From positions 1 through 47,258 of the forward strand of contig MU859296.1 in NCBI GenBank assembly GCA_033297205.1: a stretch of 47,258 nt of DNA, given 5' to 3'. The notes below the pieces were generated by a model. That model saw only the letters and a program-made list of their open reading frames with translations, was not told the DNA's origin and ran no database searches. This document shows positions 32,123-43,097 of the stretch, piece by piece. The first letter of the stretch is position 1. Each line of letters starts with the position of its first letter. Position numbers and translations under genes: made by a program. Source of the stretch: Pseudoneurospora amorphoporcata. Its lineage: Eukaryota > Ascomycota > Sordariomycetes > Sordariales > Sordariaceae.

Positions 32123-34893
32123 TCAAACCTGATTACCCCCCGGCGGCTGAGTAGCCGCCACCACGCTCCTTGACCTCGCGCGTCCAAACATATTCATTCT
32201 CGCTCTCCTCCCCGAAGTGTGCGACATGCCCCCGTCGCGGCTAGGTCTGGGGTCCGGACTGACAGCCCTACTGGACAATTTCTCCAGTCTCTGGTCGAGT
32301 TCCGACACTATGTCGTTGTTGTGATGGTGCTTCTTTTCGTCTTGTTCTTCTTCTTCTTCCTCCTCCTCGTCACGCTGCCTGATGGACGCCAGACGATGGA
32401 TTCCGTGCCCTCCTAACGGTTCGGGGCGGCGGTTCATGTACACATCTTGAAAGTCGACGCCTGATTCTACCACCGTTGCGCGCGAGTCGGCACGGTGGCG
32501 ACGGCGCAGGAAGTCGGAAGGGGACGGGGAGGGGATTGATGGTGGGGGGGCTTGTTGGATTGGTGGTTGTTGGAATTGTTGTTGCTGTGGTCCATTTTGA
32601 CCAGGTTGCTGCTGCTGCTGCTGGCCATCGCCACCACCAGGAACCTGAGACCAAAACATGGGCATACTCTCCCTTCCACCGGGGGCCATGAGGCGGGGGC
32701 CCTGGATACCCATGTCGTCCATCTGGCGCATCAGCTCGACGGCGAACTTGTTGTGCCTCGTAAGCCTCAACAGCTCGTTCTGGAAGTTGCTCTTGTGGAA
32801 GAAGATGATGTTCATGTTGATACTATAAACCTCGTCGATGGTCCTCACTTCCGAGATGATGCGGGGCGCGTAGTCACGCTGGTTCTTGATGCAGAAGTCG
32901 AGCATGCGGTCCTTGAGTTCTTCGATCTGCGCTTCCGTGGTGCCGAAGCGGAGTGTCAGGTTGACGGGGTCGGAGAGGCCTTGGCTGCGTCGCTGGTTGA
33001 GGATGAAGAGCGTGTTGAGAATCGAGTTGGGCGCTTGTACGACATGGCCTTCCATTTTCTTGAATTCGGTGTAGAGGAGCGAGACCTCGAGGACGTAGTA
33101 ATCGTCGCCGCGCATCATGGAGCCGGTGTTACCGTAGATGGTGACGCGGTCGCCGACGTCGAAAGGGTGTTTGACGAAAACGAAGAGGATAGACTGTTTA
33201 GGTTAGTAACCTGAGTTCTTTTAGCGATCTTGGGTTGGTATACCTGAAGGAACTCCTGAGCTGTAGCCTGCAGCAACCAAGACAAGCCCAGAATAACGGT
33301 GCCCGTCGAGGTCAGCGCAGCAGCAGCCGAGTTGGAAATAATGCTGATGAACACAATGATGACAATCACGATAATGATAAACACAAAGACCTTGTCAAGC
33401 TTCTTGATAACCGAATCAAGATCCTTCAACGAAGCCGCAATGGCCTTCTTCTCCAGGTGGATCTCGTTGCAGACCATCTCCAGCTCTTCCATGGAGATAT
33501 CGCCGTTGAAGTCCTTGTCGAAAACAGCAAAGCACGCCTCCGCTTCCTCCTGATTAGGGAAGGCGGGCAGAATATCTTCCAACGTGATGGTGTCTCTTCC
33601 AGGCCGGACAAAAGTACGGTAGAAGACGCGAGCTAGGGTGTAACTCGAGTTGGTCGAACGAAGCAGCTCCATGACGACCTTGCGGGGATGATTTCCTCTC
33701 AGGATGCGTCTGCCGGTGATGTCGCCAGCAAACCGGTTGGCGGCGTTTCCAACCTTGCTCCAAGCCAGCCGAGCATTTGTCTTCATGGTCTTCATCGGGG
33801 TACGCATCCCGGACGAGTCGCCTCCAACCGAATTGGGGTTCCAGACCGGATCCTGCGCCTCGAGACAGGTTTTGGCGTATGTATACAGAGCAACGAGACA
33901 CTCGATTTGCATGTGATTTTCGTGAATGCGAAGGGAATAAGTTCTGCGGTGGAACGAGGAGGCAATCCACTGGATCAAGATCTTCTCGGCAAAGTTCAGT
34001 GTCGCGAGAATGAAGAAGGCAAGAATGATCTTGTACACGATCGAAATCCAGGCCGAATCCTTGTCGCGAGCATCTTCGCCCTTGTCGATTCGGTGGTCCT
34101 TGAGGATGGGATTGTAGGTTACCAATACCACCAGCATCCAGATGAACATGGCGGTAGGGAACTCGAGCTGGCGGCCGATATCCCTCCACTTCCTGTGGTT
34201 GCTGGACCCCAAGGTGTCGGCAATCCATGCTACCGCATATGGCATGAGACAGGTGATGACCCTAGTTGCCCATAGACTCAGCCAAACGACTTCCAACCAA
34301 ATGCCGAACCAGAGAAGCCTAACACCTCGGTTTTCGCCGACATCTTGGTGCCCGTTGTATGCGAAAAGATCCAAGAAGATGGGGATGAGGAGGAGAATGG
34401 CTGGAAAAATCGAGTAGACGATATAGCGCAACACTCGTGGGAACTTTCTCAGTCCAGCCCAAGTCCGGGTAAGCCATGTCGTTTTTGGGGCGGTAGTAAC
34501 GGCTGGGGTAGGTGTTGCACCAGGACCGGCGACGGTGTCAAAGACGTCCTCGAGCTTCTCGGCACTCCTGTTCTTGGATCTGGACCGTCTTGATTCGTTT
34601 TCCCGTACTTGTCTGGAGACCATGCGCTCGGCACGGATGAGTTCGAGGTCGTCGTTTAATCTGTTGGCCACCTCCCTGTCGCCATGACCAGAAGATACAG
34701 GGCTGAGGGCATCGGAATCGGGAACCTGAAGGTGGGTGTGGTCGATACCGTTGGAGTGTTTATAGCAGTCTCCATCGTGGTCCATTGGAGTCGGAACTTG
34801 GGACGGCACCCGGACGTGCAAGGTTGGTGGAGGATTCTTCGCAGAGGAGATGCTGCGGGGCGATGGACAATCTATAGACGGGGGCATTGTCAA
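32123..34893 (-). CDS. EF-hand mechanosensitive (MscS-type) ion channel
   Basis: Exons 34893-33244 and 33193-32123, with a 50-nt intron at 33194-33243 (GTATAC donor, TACTAACC branch, ACAG acceptor); 906 aa. The polar N-terminus of about 150 residues has an Arg/Ser-rich patch. Hydrophobic helices follow from YIVYSIFPAILLLIPIFLDL. An EF-hand with canonical ligands, DKDFNGDISMEE, sits near 455-467. Next is the MscS pore helix and beta domain: SAAAALTSTGTVILGLSWLL, then after the intron SILFVFVKHPFDVGDRVTIY and a GNTG motif. The order helices, EF-hand, pore, MscS domain matches the fungal Msy1/Msy2 family of ER calcium-linked mechanosensitive channels, which act in hypo-osmotic stress. The C-terminal tail is disordered, with poly-Gln and poly-Glu tracts and a His/Asn patch. 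The start is the first ATG before the polar head. Confidence 0.92.
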
Positions 34894-36379
34894 ACATGGA
34901 TGGGGGAGGGGCGGGGCCCGGGCGTAGATATCAAACAGACGGGTGGAAGAAAAGGGGGACTACCCGTGACAGGAAAGCCGCAAAAGAGAGTTATAGGGGC
35001 ATCCGTGTAGTGTCAAACATGGAAACCGGCCAGATCCAAGGCGCCACTGTCAAGAGTCAAGAATCCTTTGAAATCGATTTCGTGTGCCACTTTGACTCCC
35101 GTCGTGTGGGGAGGGGCCACATGAGCCTTGGGATCGGGACTGGGGTCCACGACTCCATGGCCGAGAAGAGGAGGTTGACTTTGCTTTCGGTGTTTACGAA
35201 AGCGTCGGGGTGTGGAGATGGATCGGCGGTTTGGCACAGAAGCGCGGCCCACCGGTCGAGCGCGGGCAACAAGTGAAGATGGAGAAGTCGGGCAGGGAGG
35301 AGGAGCGAGAGGTTGCATATCGGAAAGCGTGTTTCGCGTTGCGGGGGTGCGACAGGTTGGACGGCAGGGACGGCATGGACGGCCGCCCGTGGCTACCGTG
35401 GGCGGTTGCAGACGAAACAGTCAGGTCAGTTGGTTGAGACGGCCTTTAACAAGAGCCCGGCCGTTGTTAGTAAGCCGGTTAAGGCGGGGATGGAGGGATG
35501 ATGATCATGATCGGTGGTTGCCTTGTTCCCTTATTCGGCGGTGAGATGCGTCTTGTTGTTGTTGTTTTTGTTGTCTTGCTTGCAGTTGTGCATTGTGATG
35601 ACAAGCAAGACTAATGCATCTCGGCAAGTATTCCAACTTGGTCTTTGTTGTGAAATCTGTGTCCCTCACCGGTTATGTTGGGTGACCGAGTGTCTCCGTG
35701 TTGTGGAAATGAAGCCAAGAGCCATGAACTGAATGACTCGTTTCAAAACGGAAAAGCCACCGGCATCCAACACCCCGACTTAAGTCTCCCCCGCCGGAAT
35801 TCCATATCGAGCCCGATAACGAAAAAGCCAAGCAAGCTTCAGTTCGATGCGCACACACCACAAACGAACCCTTCCAATTTTGATTTATCGAGTTATCCAT
35901 TCGGAAGTGGCATTCGGTCGTTGATCAGTCGTTGTTGGTTGGCGAGACAAGACGAACAGAATGTGCTGTGACGTCACACAGCAGTCCTTTCCTGTAAGGC
36001 ACCCACTGGCCCCGTAAAAAGGCCCCTGTAAAGCCCACCGAGGTCCCACTGTCCCTTGCCCACGCCCCCCTTGGACCCCCGAGCTATCCTTAACCCAAAC
36101 CCTGGACCCTTGCTTTTGGCGGACCCCTATGCCAGGTGGGAATTGCTTCGGAGACTTTTGGGCTTAGCGGACGGGAACCGTTGCCGGCGACCATGGGTGT
36201 CCGGACGGTACGGTACGGGACGGGATGAAGGGGCGTGCGCCCATGTCAGATGTTGCCTCTAGAAGCATACAGGAACACGTGTCCAACACCATGCTTGATT
36301 CGTCTCAACTCCGTGCTGCACGACAGAAAGGATTATTAACCTCGGATCTCAAGTATTCTTCAACTTCTTCTACTCAAAA
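34894..36379. other. Intergenic region, nothing recognised
   Basis: 1.5 kb upstream of the MscS gene and downstream of the WW-domain gene on their strand. Frames of 98-129 codons on both strands overlap and match nothing. There are some GGTACGGTACGGGACGGG-like short repeats near 36206. Confidence 0.55.
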
Positions 36380-39300
36380 TCACCCCCACCCCGAGCCATC
36401 ATATTGACCACCACCGCCACCTCCAGATACGCCCCCCCATCTACACGGACCAGGCCCGTTGCGGCCGTTGAAGTTCGGCGGCGGAGTCATCTCACTGTTC
36501 CTGCCAATGGTGCTGACACTGGCAAGACTGGCAGCGCCCTCGCTTCCAGGACGAGTGTGGTGACTGCTAATTATCGACACTCCGGAACTGTCTGCGATGG
36601 ATACCGTGTCCGCGTTGCTGGGCACAGGTGAAGGTGATGAAGTGCCAGTCAGGTTGGACACTTCGCTCTCCCTTCTGGTATCCATGTACTGTTGCTGCTG
36701 CTGTTGATGGGCTGACATCGCTTGGGTTTGGTAAACAAATTCAGGCTCGTGTTGAGGCCCTCCGAGTTGGATTGTTGGCTTGAAAGCACGCGGATCGTGG
36801 CCAGATGCTGACCATGCTTCTGGCCTATTTGCAGGCCATTGATATCCCTGAAATTGCCTCTGATTTGGGTGCGACAAGGAACTCGGGAATTGAGAATTCT
36901 GTGGTGGACTTTGCTGCCGTCGGTAAGACACGGGGGGTTGTGGCTGCGGAACGCTACTGCTCGCTGTAGGATAGCCATTCCCGCCCGACTTCTGAAGCTT
37001 GTTCGACGAGTTACTCGTGTTGGCAGTTCTCCTGAACTTTGAAAGTAGCCCTCGCTTTTCTTTCACAACAGGCGACAAAGGCTCACTCTGTAACCCGCGA
37101 GCCTGGGGCATAGACTGGGACATGACTTGAGGAACGGCCGGAAGCGGTTTCGACGCCAAATCATCCTTTCCGACATCAAAAGCACTTGTTAATTCTGGTT
37201 TCGGCCATGTGGACGCCCGTACTTGCGACTGTGGGTTGGCGAGCTCCTGTTGTGCTGGGTAGGTTTGTGGGATGCCTGTGTTGCTTATATCTGGCTGTGG
37301 CAGGGCTTCAAAACTCCGTGATGGAGGCTGTTGCTCATGGGAATAAGGCAGCACGTAATGTTCTTGCGTTCCTTGTTGAGGGAAGGTGCCCCCTTGTTGA
37401 TCAAGCCCTATACTCCAAGTTGGTATTCCGTGAGAACTCGGAGGCTCAGTTATAGGTTTTGGGCGGATGGTTTGTTCCCCTGCCGGAGGACGGTATGGAG
37501 TGAATGAGGATTGAGGATTGTCAAGTGGCATCTTCTCAGGCCGCCGAGGCACTGAACCTGAACTCTCAGGCTGTGGGAGACTATGCGAACCATCTTCAGG
37601 AACAGAAGGTCCCTGGATAGTAGTGGCAGGCAAAGTGCCTGTCGATTGTTCGCTTGGTATCTGGCGTAATTGCATCCTTTCTTGACACCACAGCACTGTT
37701 AAGAGACCGTCATCCGACATTACCATCTCAGTAGCGCGCTTTGCTTCATAATGAGGACGAAAAGCGAATTCAAGCATTGCTTGTGACAATTCCTGCGCAA
37801 GCGTCGGGGCCGTCTGTTCCATACTGTCTTTTACTGCCAAAGATGACTGATCCACTCCTTGGGCTTCAGTTGGGGACGGTTTTCGGATGATGTTCCGAGG
37901 CTTCACTGACTGCCCAGTATCAGGAAGACCTGGGTTCGCGTAGTCACTTAAGCTTCCCCTATGCGGTCTAGTTGTTGAGGCAAAGTTGGTCCCCATCTGT
38001 GGTTCCTCCTCGCTTGAAGCTGGCGGTGGTAAAGGTTGCTGGTCCTGTGGCTTCGGAGCTGGCGAAGACGTCTCCGTCTTCGAGGAAAACCCGTTTCCCA
38101 TAAAAGGCAGTGAAGGCAGGTCTACGGGTAGAGTATTTGTCCTCGTAAACGCAGGTGGAGGGTCCAGTGCATCCTTTTGGTTGAGCAGAGTCATGGATTG
38201 ATGGCCGTGTAGTCCTTTCACAGTCTGATGGTCTAATTCCGGAAGGTCATAGAGCGGTCTGTGGACAAAGCTATTTGTAGTCGAAGAACCTTGCTGGCCA
38301 CCAGAAGCGTTCTGCAAACGTTTTGGGCGTCCGCGGGCGGGCTGGAGAACGGACGGTACCCGTTGAGTACTAGCATTGTCCGCCTGTCCGTTGGCTTTTG
38401 ATTTAGACTCAAGCTCTGCTCCAGGCTCTGCTTTTCCTTGCTGGCCATCCAACCCAGTTTTTTCCAATGTCTGCTTTTCTGAGGACACAGCTGGTACCTC
38501 CACCCGAGACGGCACCTGCCCTTGTATAAAATGCCTGTGTGTGCGGGCAGGTGCTGGATTCGAAGGCCCGGAGGCAAAATTGGCACCAAGTATGAATGGG
38601 CTTGACTCCGTCTTTCGATCGAGATTCGGTCGATCTGGCTTTTGAGAGTTTGTGGTTTTCTGGGATTGTGCACCCGAAGTGGCCTTCACGCTGATGCTTT
38701 CGGAGGATAACTCGACAGGTGCATGTTGATTTGAGTTCGCCAACTGTATGTTTCTAATGGCTGCCTCATGACCCGGTAGTTCCGCTGCGGCAGGATGTTC
38801 TCCACGAGGTCTTGCAGTCGTCTCGCCGCATAACTCGGCGACAAAACCAAGAGGGAACACTTGAGTGATCGGGCGACCATCCAACATAGGAACAACCGGA
38901 GACTGGATAGAATCCCCTGCAGCCGGCGCACTCTCAACTCTTGCTGGTGTATTTTGTTCCGGTATTGTTACAACTGAGAGTCGGTTACTGCTAACCAGAG
39001 GAGTAGTTTCCGTGCTTGTGACAGGCGAGATGAATGGCCTAGTCGGTGGCCTAGTCACCTTCGACTCTGGCGTCTTGGGATTAGTCGCCGGTAAACCAGC
39101 CTCACTTTCGTCACGCCCCGGACTTGTGTCGTTGTACGCACCGGGGCCCATGTACATAAACTCGTCTGGCTGAAACCATGGTGGAGGATTATTGTAGCTT
39201 GACCCTGAAAAGGTTGATGGAGTTGCAGTTGTGCTGATGTTGAATGGGGGAGAAGCTGGGATTGTCTCGCTTCCTGCACTCCCTTTCTTCAACTTTTGGC

Positions 39301-39475
39301 TCAAGAATTTGTCCTCGGGTGGCATAGGTCCGCCAAGGTCGCCAACAAATTCGGGAAACTCGTCGCCTGGCTTGGGAAAGGTGTACTGGATCAGTCCCGT
39401 AGGCTTGAATCGGTAAAACCAACGACTGATGGCTCCATCATAGTCCATCTCCCAATTCTCCGGAAGCGCCGCCAT
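36380..39475 (-). CDS. WW-domain protein with long disordered tail
   Basis: A single frame of 1031 aa. A WW domain lies at the very N-terminus (LPENWEMDYDGAISRWFYRF then KPTGLIQYTFPKPGDEF, residues 4-40). The first Trp, the aromatic pair and the final Pro are present. The second signature Trp is replaced by Phe in YTFP, so ligand binding may be altered. The rest is almost entirely Pro/Ser/Gln/Thr-rich and disordered. An ordered-looking helical segment around 550-610 contains LAQELSQAMLEFAFRPHYEA and SDDGLLTVLWCQERMQLRQI. A basic LLSKFRRTANTS patch and a poly-Gln tract (near 935) follow, ending in Gly-rich sequence. WW proteins bind proline motifs as adaptors; the partner is unknown. The frame is intact for 3.1 kb, so it is surely a gene. 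Confidence 0.88.
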   Translation of the reverse strand: MAALPENWEMDYDGAISRWFYRFKPTGLIQYTFPKPGDEFPEFVGDLGGPMPPEDKFLSQKLKKGSAGSETIPASPPFNISTTATPSTFSGSSYNNPPPWFQPDEFMYMGPGAYNDTSPGRDESEAGLPATNPKTPESKVTRPPTRPFISPVTSTETTPLVSSNRLSVVTIPEQNTPARVESAPAAGDSIQSPVVPMLDGRPITQVFPLGFVAELCGETTARPRGEHPAAAELPGHEAAIRNIQLANSNQHAPVELSSESISVKATSGAQSQKTTNSQKPDRPNLDRKTESSPFILGANFASGPSNPAPARTHRHFIQGQVPSRVEVPAVSSEKQTLEKTGLDGQQGKAEPGAELESKSKANGQADNASTQRVPSVLQPARGRPKRLQNASGGQQGSSTTNSFVHRPLYDLPELDHQTVKGLHGHQSMTLLNQKDALDPPPAFTRTNTLPVDLPSLPFMGNGFSSKTETSSPAPKPQDQQPLPPPASSEEEPQMGTNFASTTRPHRGSLSDYANPGLPDTGQSVKPRNIIRKPSPTEAQGVDQSSLAVKDSMEQTAPTLAQELSQAMLEFAFRPHYEAKRATEMVMSDDGLLTVLWCQERMQLRQIPSEQSTGTLPATTIQGPSVPEDGSHSLPQPESSGSVPRRPEKMPLDNPQSSFTPYRPPAGEQTIRPKPITEPPSSHGIPTWSIGLDQQGGTFPQQGTQEHYVLPYSHEQQPPSRSFEALPQPDISNTGIPQTYPAQQELANPQSQVRASTWPKPELTSAFDVGKDDLASKPLPAVPQVMSQSMPQARGLQSEPLSPVVKEKRGLLSKFRRTANTSNSSNKLQKSGGNGYPTASSSVPQPQPPVSYRRQQSPPQNSQFPSSLSHPNQRQFQGYQWPANRPEAWSASGHDPRAFKPTIQLGGPQHEPEFVYQTQAMSAHQQQQQQYMDTRRESEVSNLTGTSSPSPVPSNADTVSIADSSGVSIISSHHTRPGSEGAASLASVSTIGRNSEMTPPPNFNGRNGPGPCRWGGVSGGGGGGQYDGSGWG

Positions 39476-39767
39476 CTTGATCTAACTCGAAGGTAGGCGA
39501 ATTGAATGATACCAGCCCAACACACTGGGCTTTTTGTTCACGCAAAGACAAAAGTCGAGTAGCTGTCGCTTGCCTTTGCGTATCAAGAGGCGTGTGCTTG
39601 TGATAACATGGTCGCGCGCGGCGGACGCGCCCGGGTTCGAGAGCCGGTGGTTTCAATGTCGTCGCGATTGAGTTGTCAAGAGGTAAGCCGGAGGTCACAT
39701 CGTTCGGGCTGGCGCAAGGTAGGAACAATCGTCATTCAGTCAATAGTTCGGCCGGGGAGTGTATGCA
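39476..39767. other. Promoter of the WW-domain gene
   Basis: About 290 bp between the WW-domain start and the ankyrin-like fragment. GC-rich, with GCGCGCGGCGGACGCGCCCG near 39613. No other feature. Confidence 0.5.
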
Positions 39768-40025
39768 CTAACTGAGGCGCGGCTGAAGTGCCTCCTCATT
39801 CACCGTTCGTCCGTCCAATTGAGGACGCGCGGGGTCGGCGCATTTTCTCTCCAACAATCGGCCCCAAGTTTCACCATCATTCTTCTGTAATGCCCTTTTC
39901 GCGCCGAGTTGGAGAAGGATTTGGACGGCATTATTGTGCCCAAGGACAACCCAATCGAGAATTGTTTCCATTCGTCGTAAACATATGAAATTCACAAAGG
40001 ATGGCGTTAGCGTGCAGGATTTCAA
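39768..40025 (-). pseudogene. Orphan ankyrin-repeat fragment
   Basis: A minus-strand frame of 85 codons. From the internal ATG, METILDWVVLGHNNAVQILL then QLGAKRALQKNDGETW reads as one ankyrin repeat: T-x-L-D-W in place of TPLHxA, then GH-xx-V-xx-LL-xx-GA. It is followed by a polar tail ending EEALQPRLS. No second repeat, upstream exon or acceptor AG was found: a GCTAAC branch-like motif upstream lacks an AG before the repeat. It could be the relict of an ankyrin gene, a very small gene, or the end of a gene whose other exons I missed. Confidence 0.45.
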
Positions 40026-40532
40026 TTCGTCCTCGCCTATTTATCACTCAGCCATCAAGGTGCGAGAAATGATGCGAAGGGGAGGAAGGAGCAATTTGTC
40101 GACCAAGGGTTGCTGCTGCGAGTTGTTGCGATGTGGAAAAAGGGGAAGTCTCGCGGTCCGATTTCGCTCCAAAACATTCGGACCCGACAACTTCAACCAT
40201 ACGATATGAGTGTAGTCTCCATTCAATTTCTACCCACTGCACTCCTTTGACAAACCCCACATTCCTTCGCAAGTCGACCAATGCCATAATCTCGAGCTAT
40301 CGACGATTCTGACCGAAAGATAAAATAAGGTCGCAGTCGAAATAGCAGTGCTTGATCTCGTCGTACGATATCTGTGTCTGCTCAATCAGCCCGAGCAGGC
40401 ATGCTGGAAATCCTCAAGCCTGAAGAAAAAAACGTCGGGTTCGCCTAATCAGCAACAAGAACGAAAACAACAAACAACGAGACCGAGCCCCCCAGAACAT
40501 ACACTTGTAACGAACCGACGGCACCTCTATGC
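40026..40532. other. Intergenic spacer
   Basis: About 500 bp between the ankyrin-like fragment and the 3' end of the next minus-strand gene. No feature recognised. Confidence 0.5.
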
Positions 40533-41036
40533 TCAGCATTGCGGCAAGGTCTCCTCCTCCTGCTGCTGCTCTTGTTCCATCATGAGGACCAACAACCTGT
40601 CGATATTCTGCTGGACTTTCAGAAGCTTCTGGCTTCCCTTCTTGTGATTCACCGTCACCTTATCCTTCTCCTGGAGGATGGTGTGGTAAATCTCGTATTT
40701 GTCGCGCAGTCTGTTCATATCGTCGGCAACGGAGTGGTAGAGGGCGCACGCCTCATCCTTGTTCATGACGTCGAATGTCTTCGAGCTCCTGCGCAGGAGC
40801 TTGACGAGACGGTTGAGCGCGTCGGCGGAGTAGGGAATGTCGGTGGCGCGGTCTTTTTGAGGTTGGTGTCAGCTTGATATCATCTTGAGTCAGTTTGATT
40901 CGGTAGGTGAGTGATACATACCTGCGATGATGATGCCGAGAGTCCTGAGAGAGGAGTCCAGGGCGACGACGCCGGTGGACGCGGGCTCGTTGGTAAGTGA
41001 AGCCATGGCCATGAGGTCGTGATGTATACCTCTCAT
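40533..41036 (-). CDS. Small helical protein of unknown function
   Basis: Exons 41036-40922 and 40852-40533, with an intron at 40853-40921 (69 nt, GTATGT donor, AAAAAG acceptor). The protein is 144 aa from the first ATG, or 134 aa from the third (41006, MASLTNEPAST). I do not recognise the family. The sequence is helical with heptad-like stretches: LDSSLRTLGIIIADRATDIP, SADALNRLVKLLRRSSKTFD, ACALYHSVADDMNRLRDKYE, LLKVQQNIDRLLVLMMEQEQ. It ends in a Gln/Glu-rich tail closing LPQC. There is no signal peptide or membrane segment. The size and coiled-coil character resemble small subunits of multiprotein complexes such as kinetochore or vesicle-tethering factors, but this is only an impression. 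The splice join is in frame and the downstream part is poorly explained without it. Confidence 0.72.
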
Positions 41037-42640
41037 GTAACGATTGATGTTTGATGCGTTGGATAATGTTTGCGATGTGGGGTTATAATTCCAAAAGAGC
41101 GCTGAATGTGCAGTTGGGAAGAGGAAGACCGAGGACGCGCCCAGAGACGAGTGGTTAAATACCTTCGGTCGGAGCCCATCAAGGTTCTACTCTATATAGA
41201 CAGTGAAGTGAATAGTCCACACTTGAGCTGGCCGACACTATAAGCTACAAAAGAGAACCTTCAAGGTTCCTTCGTGTAGATACGACGAATGGCCTACAAT
41301 AGCAGCTACGGAGAGAAAACATGAGATTAAACATAAACCTGATAAGAAGACAGGAGCCAGGATGAGCTAGTCATCCTCAAGTGCGTGCATGGCAATTTCC
41401 TATTAATATATACAAGAGGGAAGAAGCACAAAGACATAGAGGGTAACAGTCCAGTATGCCGGATGCCAATCCCACCCAGGTTATATAAGGTACTGGACTC
41501 CATGGCAGGCACAAAGGTTCTAAGAACCGAACCTCAGATTGTCTGCCAGTTGGGGCACGAACTTTGCAAAGCTGTCATGAATAAACTAGGAAATGTTCTA
41601 CAAGGTGCTGGAATCCCTGTATCACTAAGCCATGATGTTGTGGTTGTGTTTTTGGAGGGCAAACCAAGGGCAAACTAAGGGCAAGCAAGTTGTAATGGAT
41701 GCGACGGGATAAGTACACATGAGGTCACCAGTTCAGGACCTCTGATACCATGCACGTGAACACTGGAGAGTCGGGCAGATGGGGGATTTCCCTAGAATTC
41801 CATCAACCTTACTATTCCTTGCATATGTAGAGACTCAGGTACAGAGCTCGCGATTTAGAACTTTGACAATTGATAAGGAACTTAATTATTACGTCTCGTT
41901 GAGGAACCCCATGTAGAAGACTTGGAGGAAGAGGCGGTGATGTTGATAATCCTGTGAGACGATGGTGACTCGTGCCTTTTTCTTTTCATAGCAGTGAGTT
42001 CTTGGTATTAACTAGGTCTTATTCATGGGCTCCGATTCAAGATTCAGACTTGGCTGTGCAAAAAGGCATTTCGAATAACTATTCTCCAGAGAATCAAGCT
42101 AGCAGGTGTCTACCTATGACTCGAGTCCATTTGCCTTCATTATTGAAGCAGAGCCACTGTCTCTTGACAAGATCAAAAAACCGTAATGCTGTATCCAGGG
42201 AGAGCGGCAAGGGGGCTTGCTACTGCCAGCGGAAAGCACAGAGAAACCATGTTACAAGACAGCGAGGTGATCGGAAACAAGTCATAATACTTCATATGTC
42301 ATACCTAATACGCTAACACGAAATGCCAAAAGCCAAAACTGAAACAAGCTTCATGACGCTCCAAACTCCCAAAGTTCAAAACCCAAACAAGTATGCAAAG
42401 AAACCCAAACACAAATAGCTAGCCTCCCACCATTTACTTTTCCCTTTCCATTCCATATTTAAATGTCAATAGCCAAATATACAACCGATAAGGTACCCAA
42501 GCCAAAACGCACGTGTTCTTACATAACCCTTCGTCAATCAATCAATCCATCAGTCATCTCATGTCATCTCATGTCGTAACCCACTGAGTTAGACGAGGGT
42601 ACCTTAGTAAAGGATGTGTGTGTCAAGAAGGTGTCAAGGG

Positions 42641-42666
42641 AAAAAAAAAAAAAAAAAAAAAAAAAA
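42641..42666. repeat. Poly-A homopolymer (A26)
   Basis: An uninterrupted run of 26 A on the plus strand. No retroelement-like body was seen upstream of it, so it is treated as a simple repeat. Confidence 0.95.
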
Positions 42667-43086
42667 GTGAAAAGGGTCCCAATGAACAAGTTTGTGCCGC
42701 CTTTTTGCATTCCATCCACATGGGGAAGGACGGTGGCGAGAGGTGTCAGTTAGACAGTTCAGAAAAGAGATGACAAGAGAAATAGATCACCACCAGTCTC
42801 GATCCCCTCCCCTCTTCTTTTTTAGTTTCCGTTTTTCCGGTACGGGCCTGGCTCGGTATTGGCGAGAAAATGGGTGTGTAGTTGTAGTGTCTGTACAGGT
42901 AGGCAAGGGGGTTGATGCGTGTAAATGAAACCCAACCGACGGTTGATGTAATTGAGTTCCCGCGACTTTTGCTCCTGTTGTTGTCGTTTGCTGGTTTGGC
43001 TGGGTCTCACTCTCTCTGTTACTGCTGCTGTTGCTGCTTTTGCTGAGGGGGTTGGAATAAGGTTGCAGCAGAGCCAGAATAAGGTT

Positions 43087-43097
43087 GGGGGGGGGGG
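43087..43097. repeat. Poly-G homopolymer (G11)
   Basis: Eleven G in a row on the plus strand, followed by GC-rich sequence. Confidence 0.9.

Noticed and set aside
39600..39660. GGGTTCGAG motif as a tRNA box B
   Set aside because: No box A at the correct distance and no foldable cloverleaf around it.
41385..41678. A 97-codon plus-strand frame
   Set aside because: Isolated, without domain or codon bias evidence. The region has other AT-rich chance frames.
42641..42666. A26 tract as the tail of a retroposed copy
   Set aside because: The sequence before it shows no gene-like or SINE-like body and no flanking target duplication.
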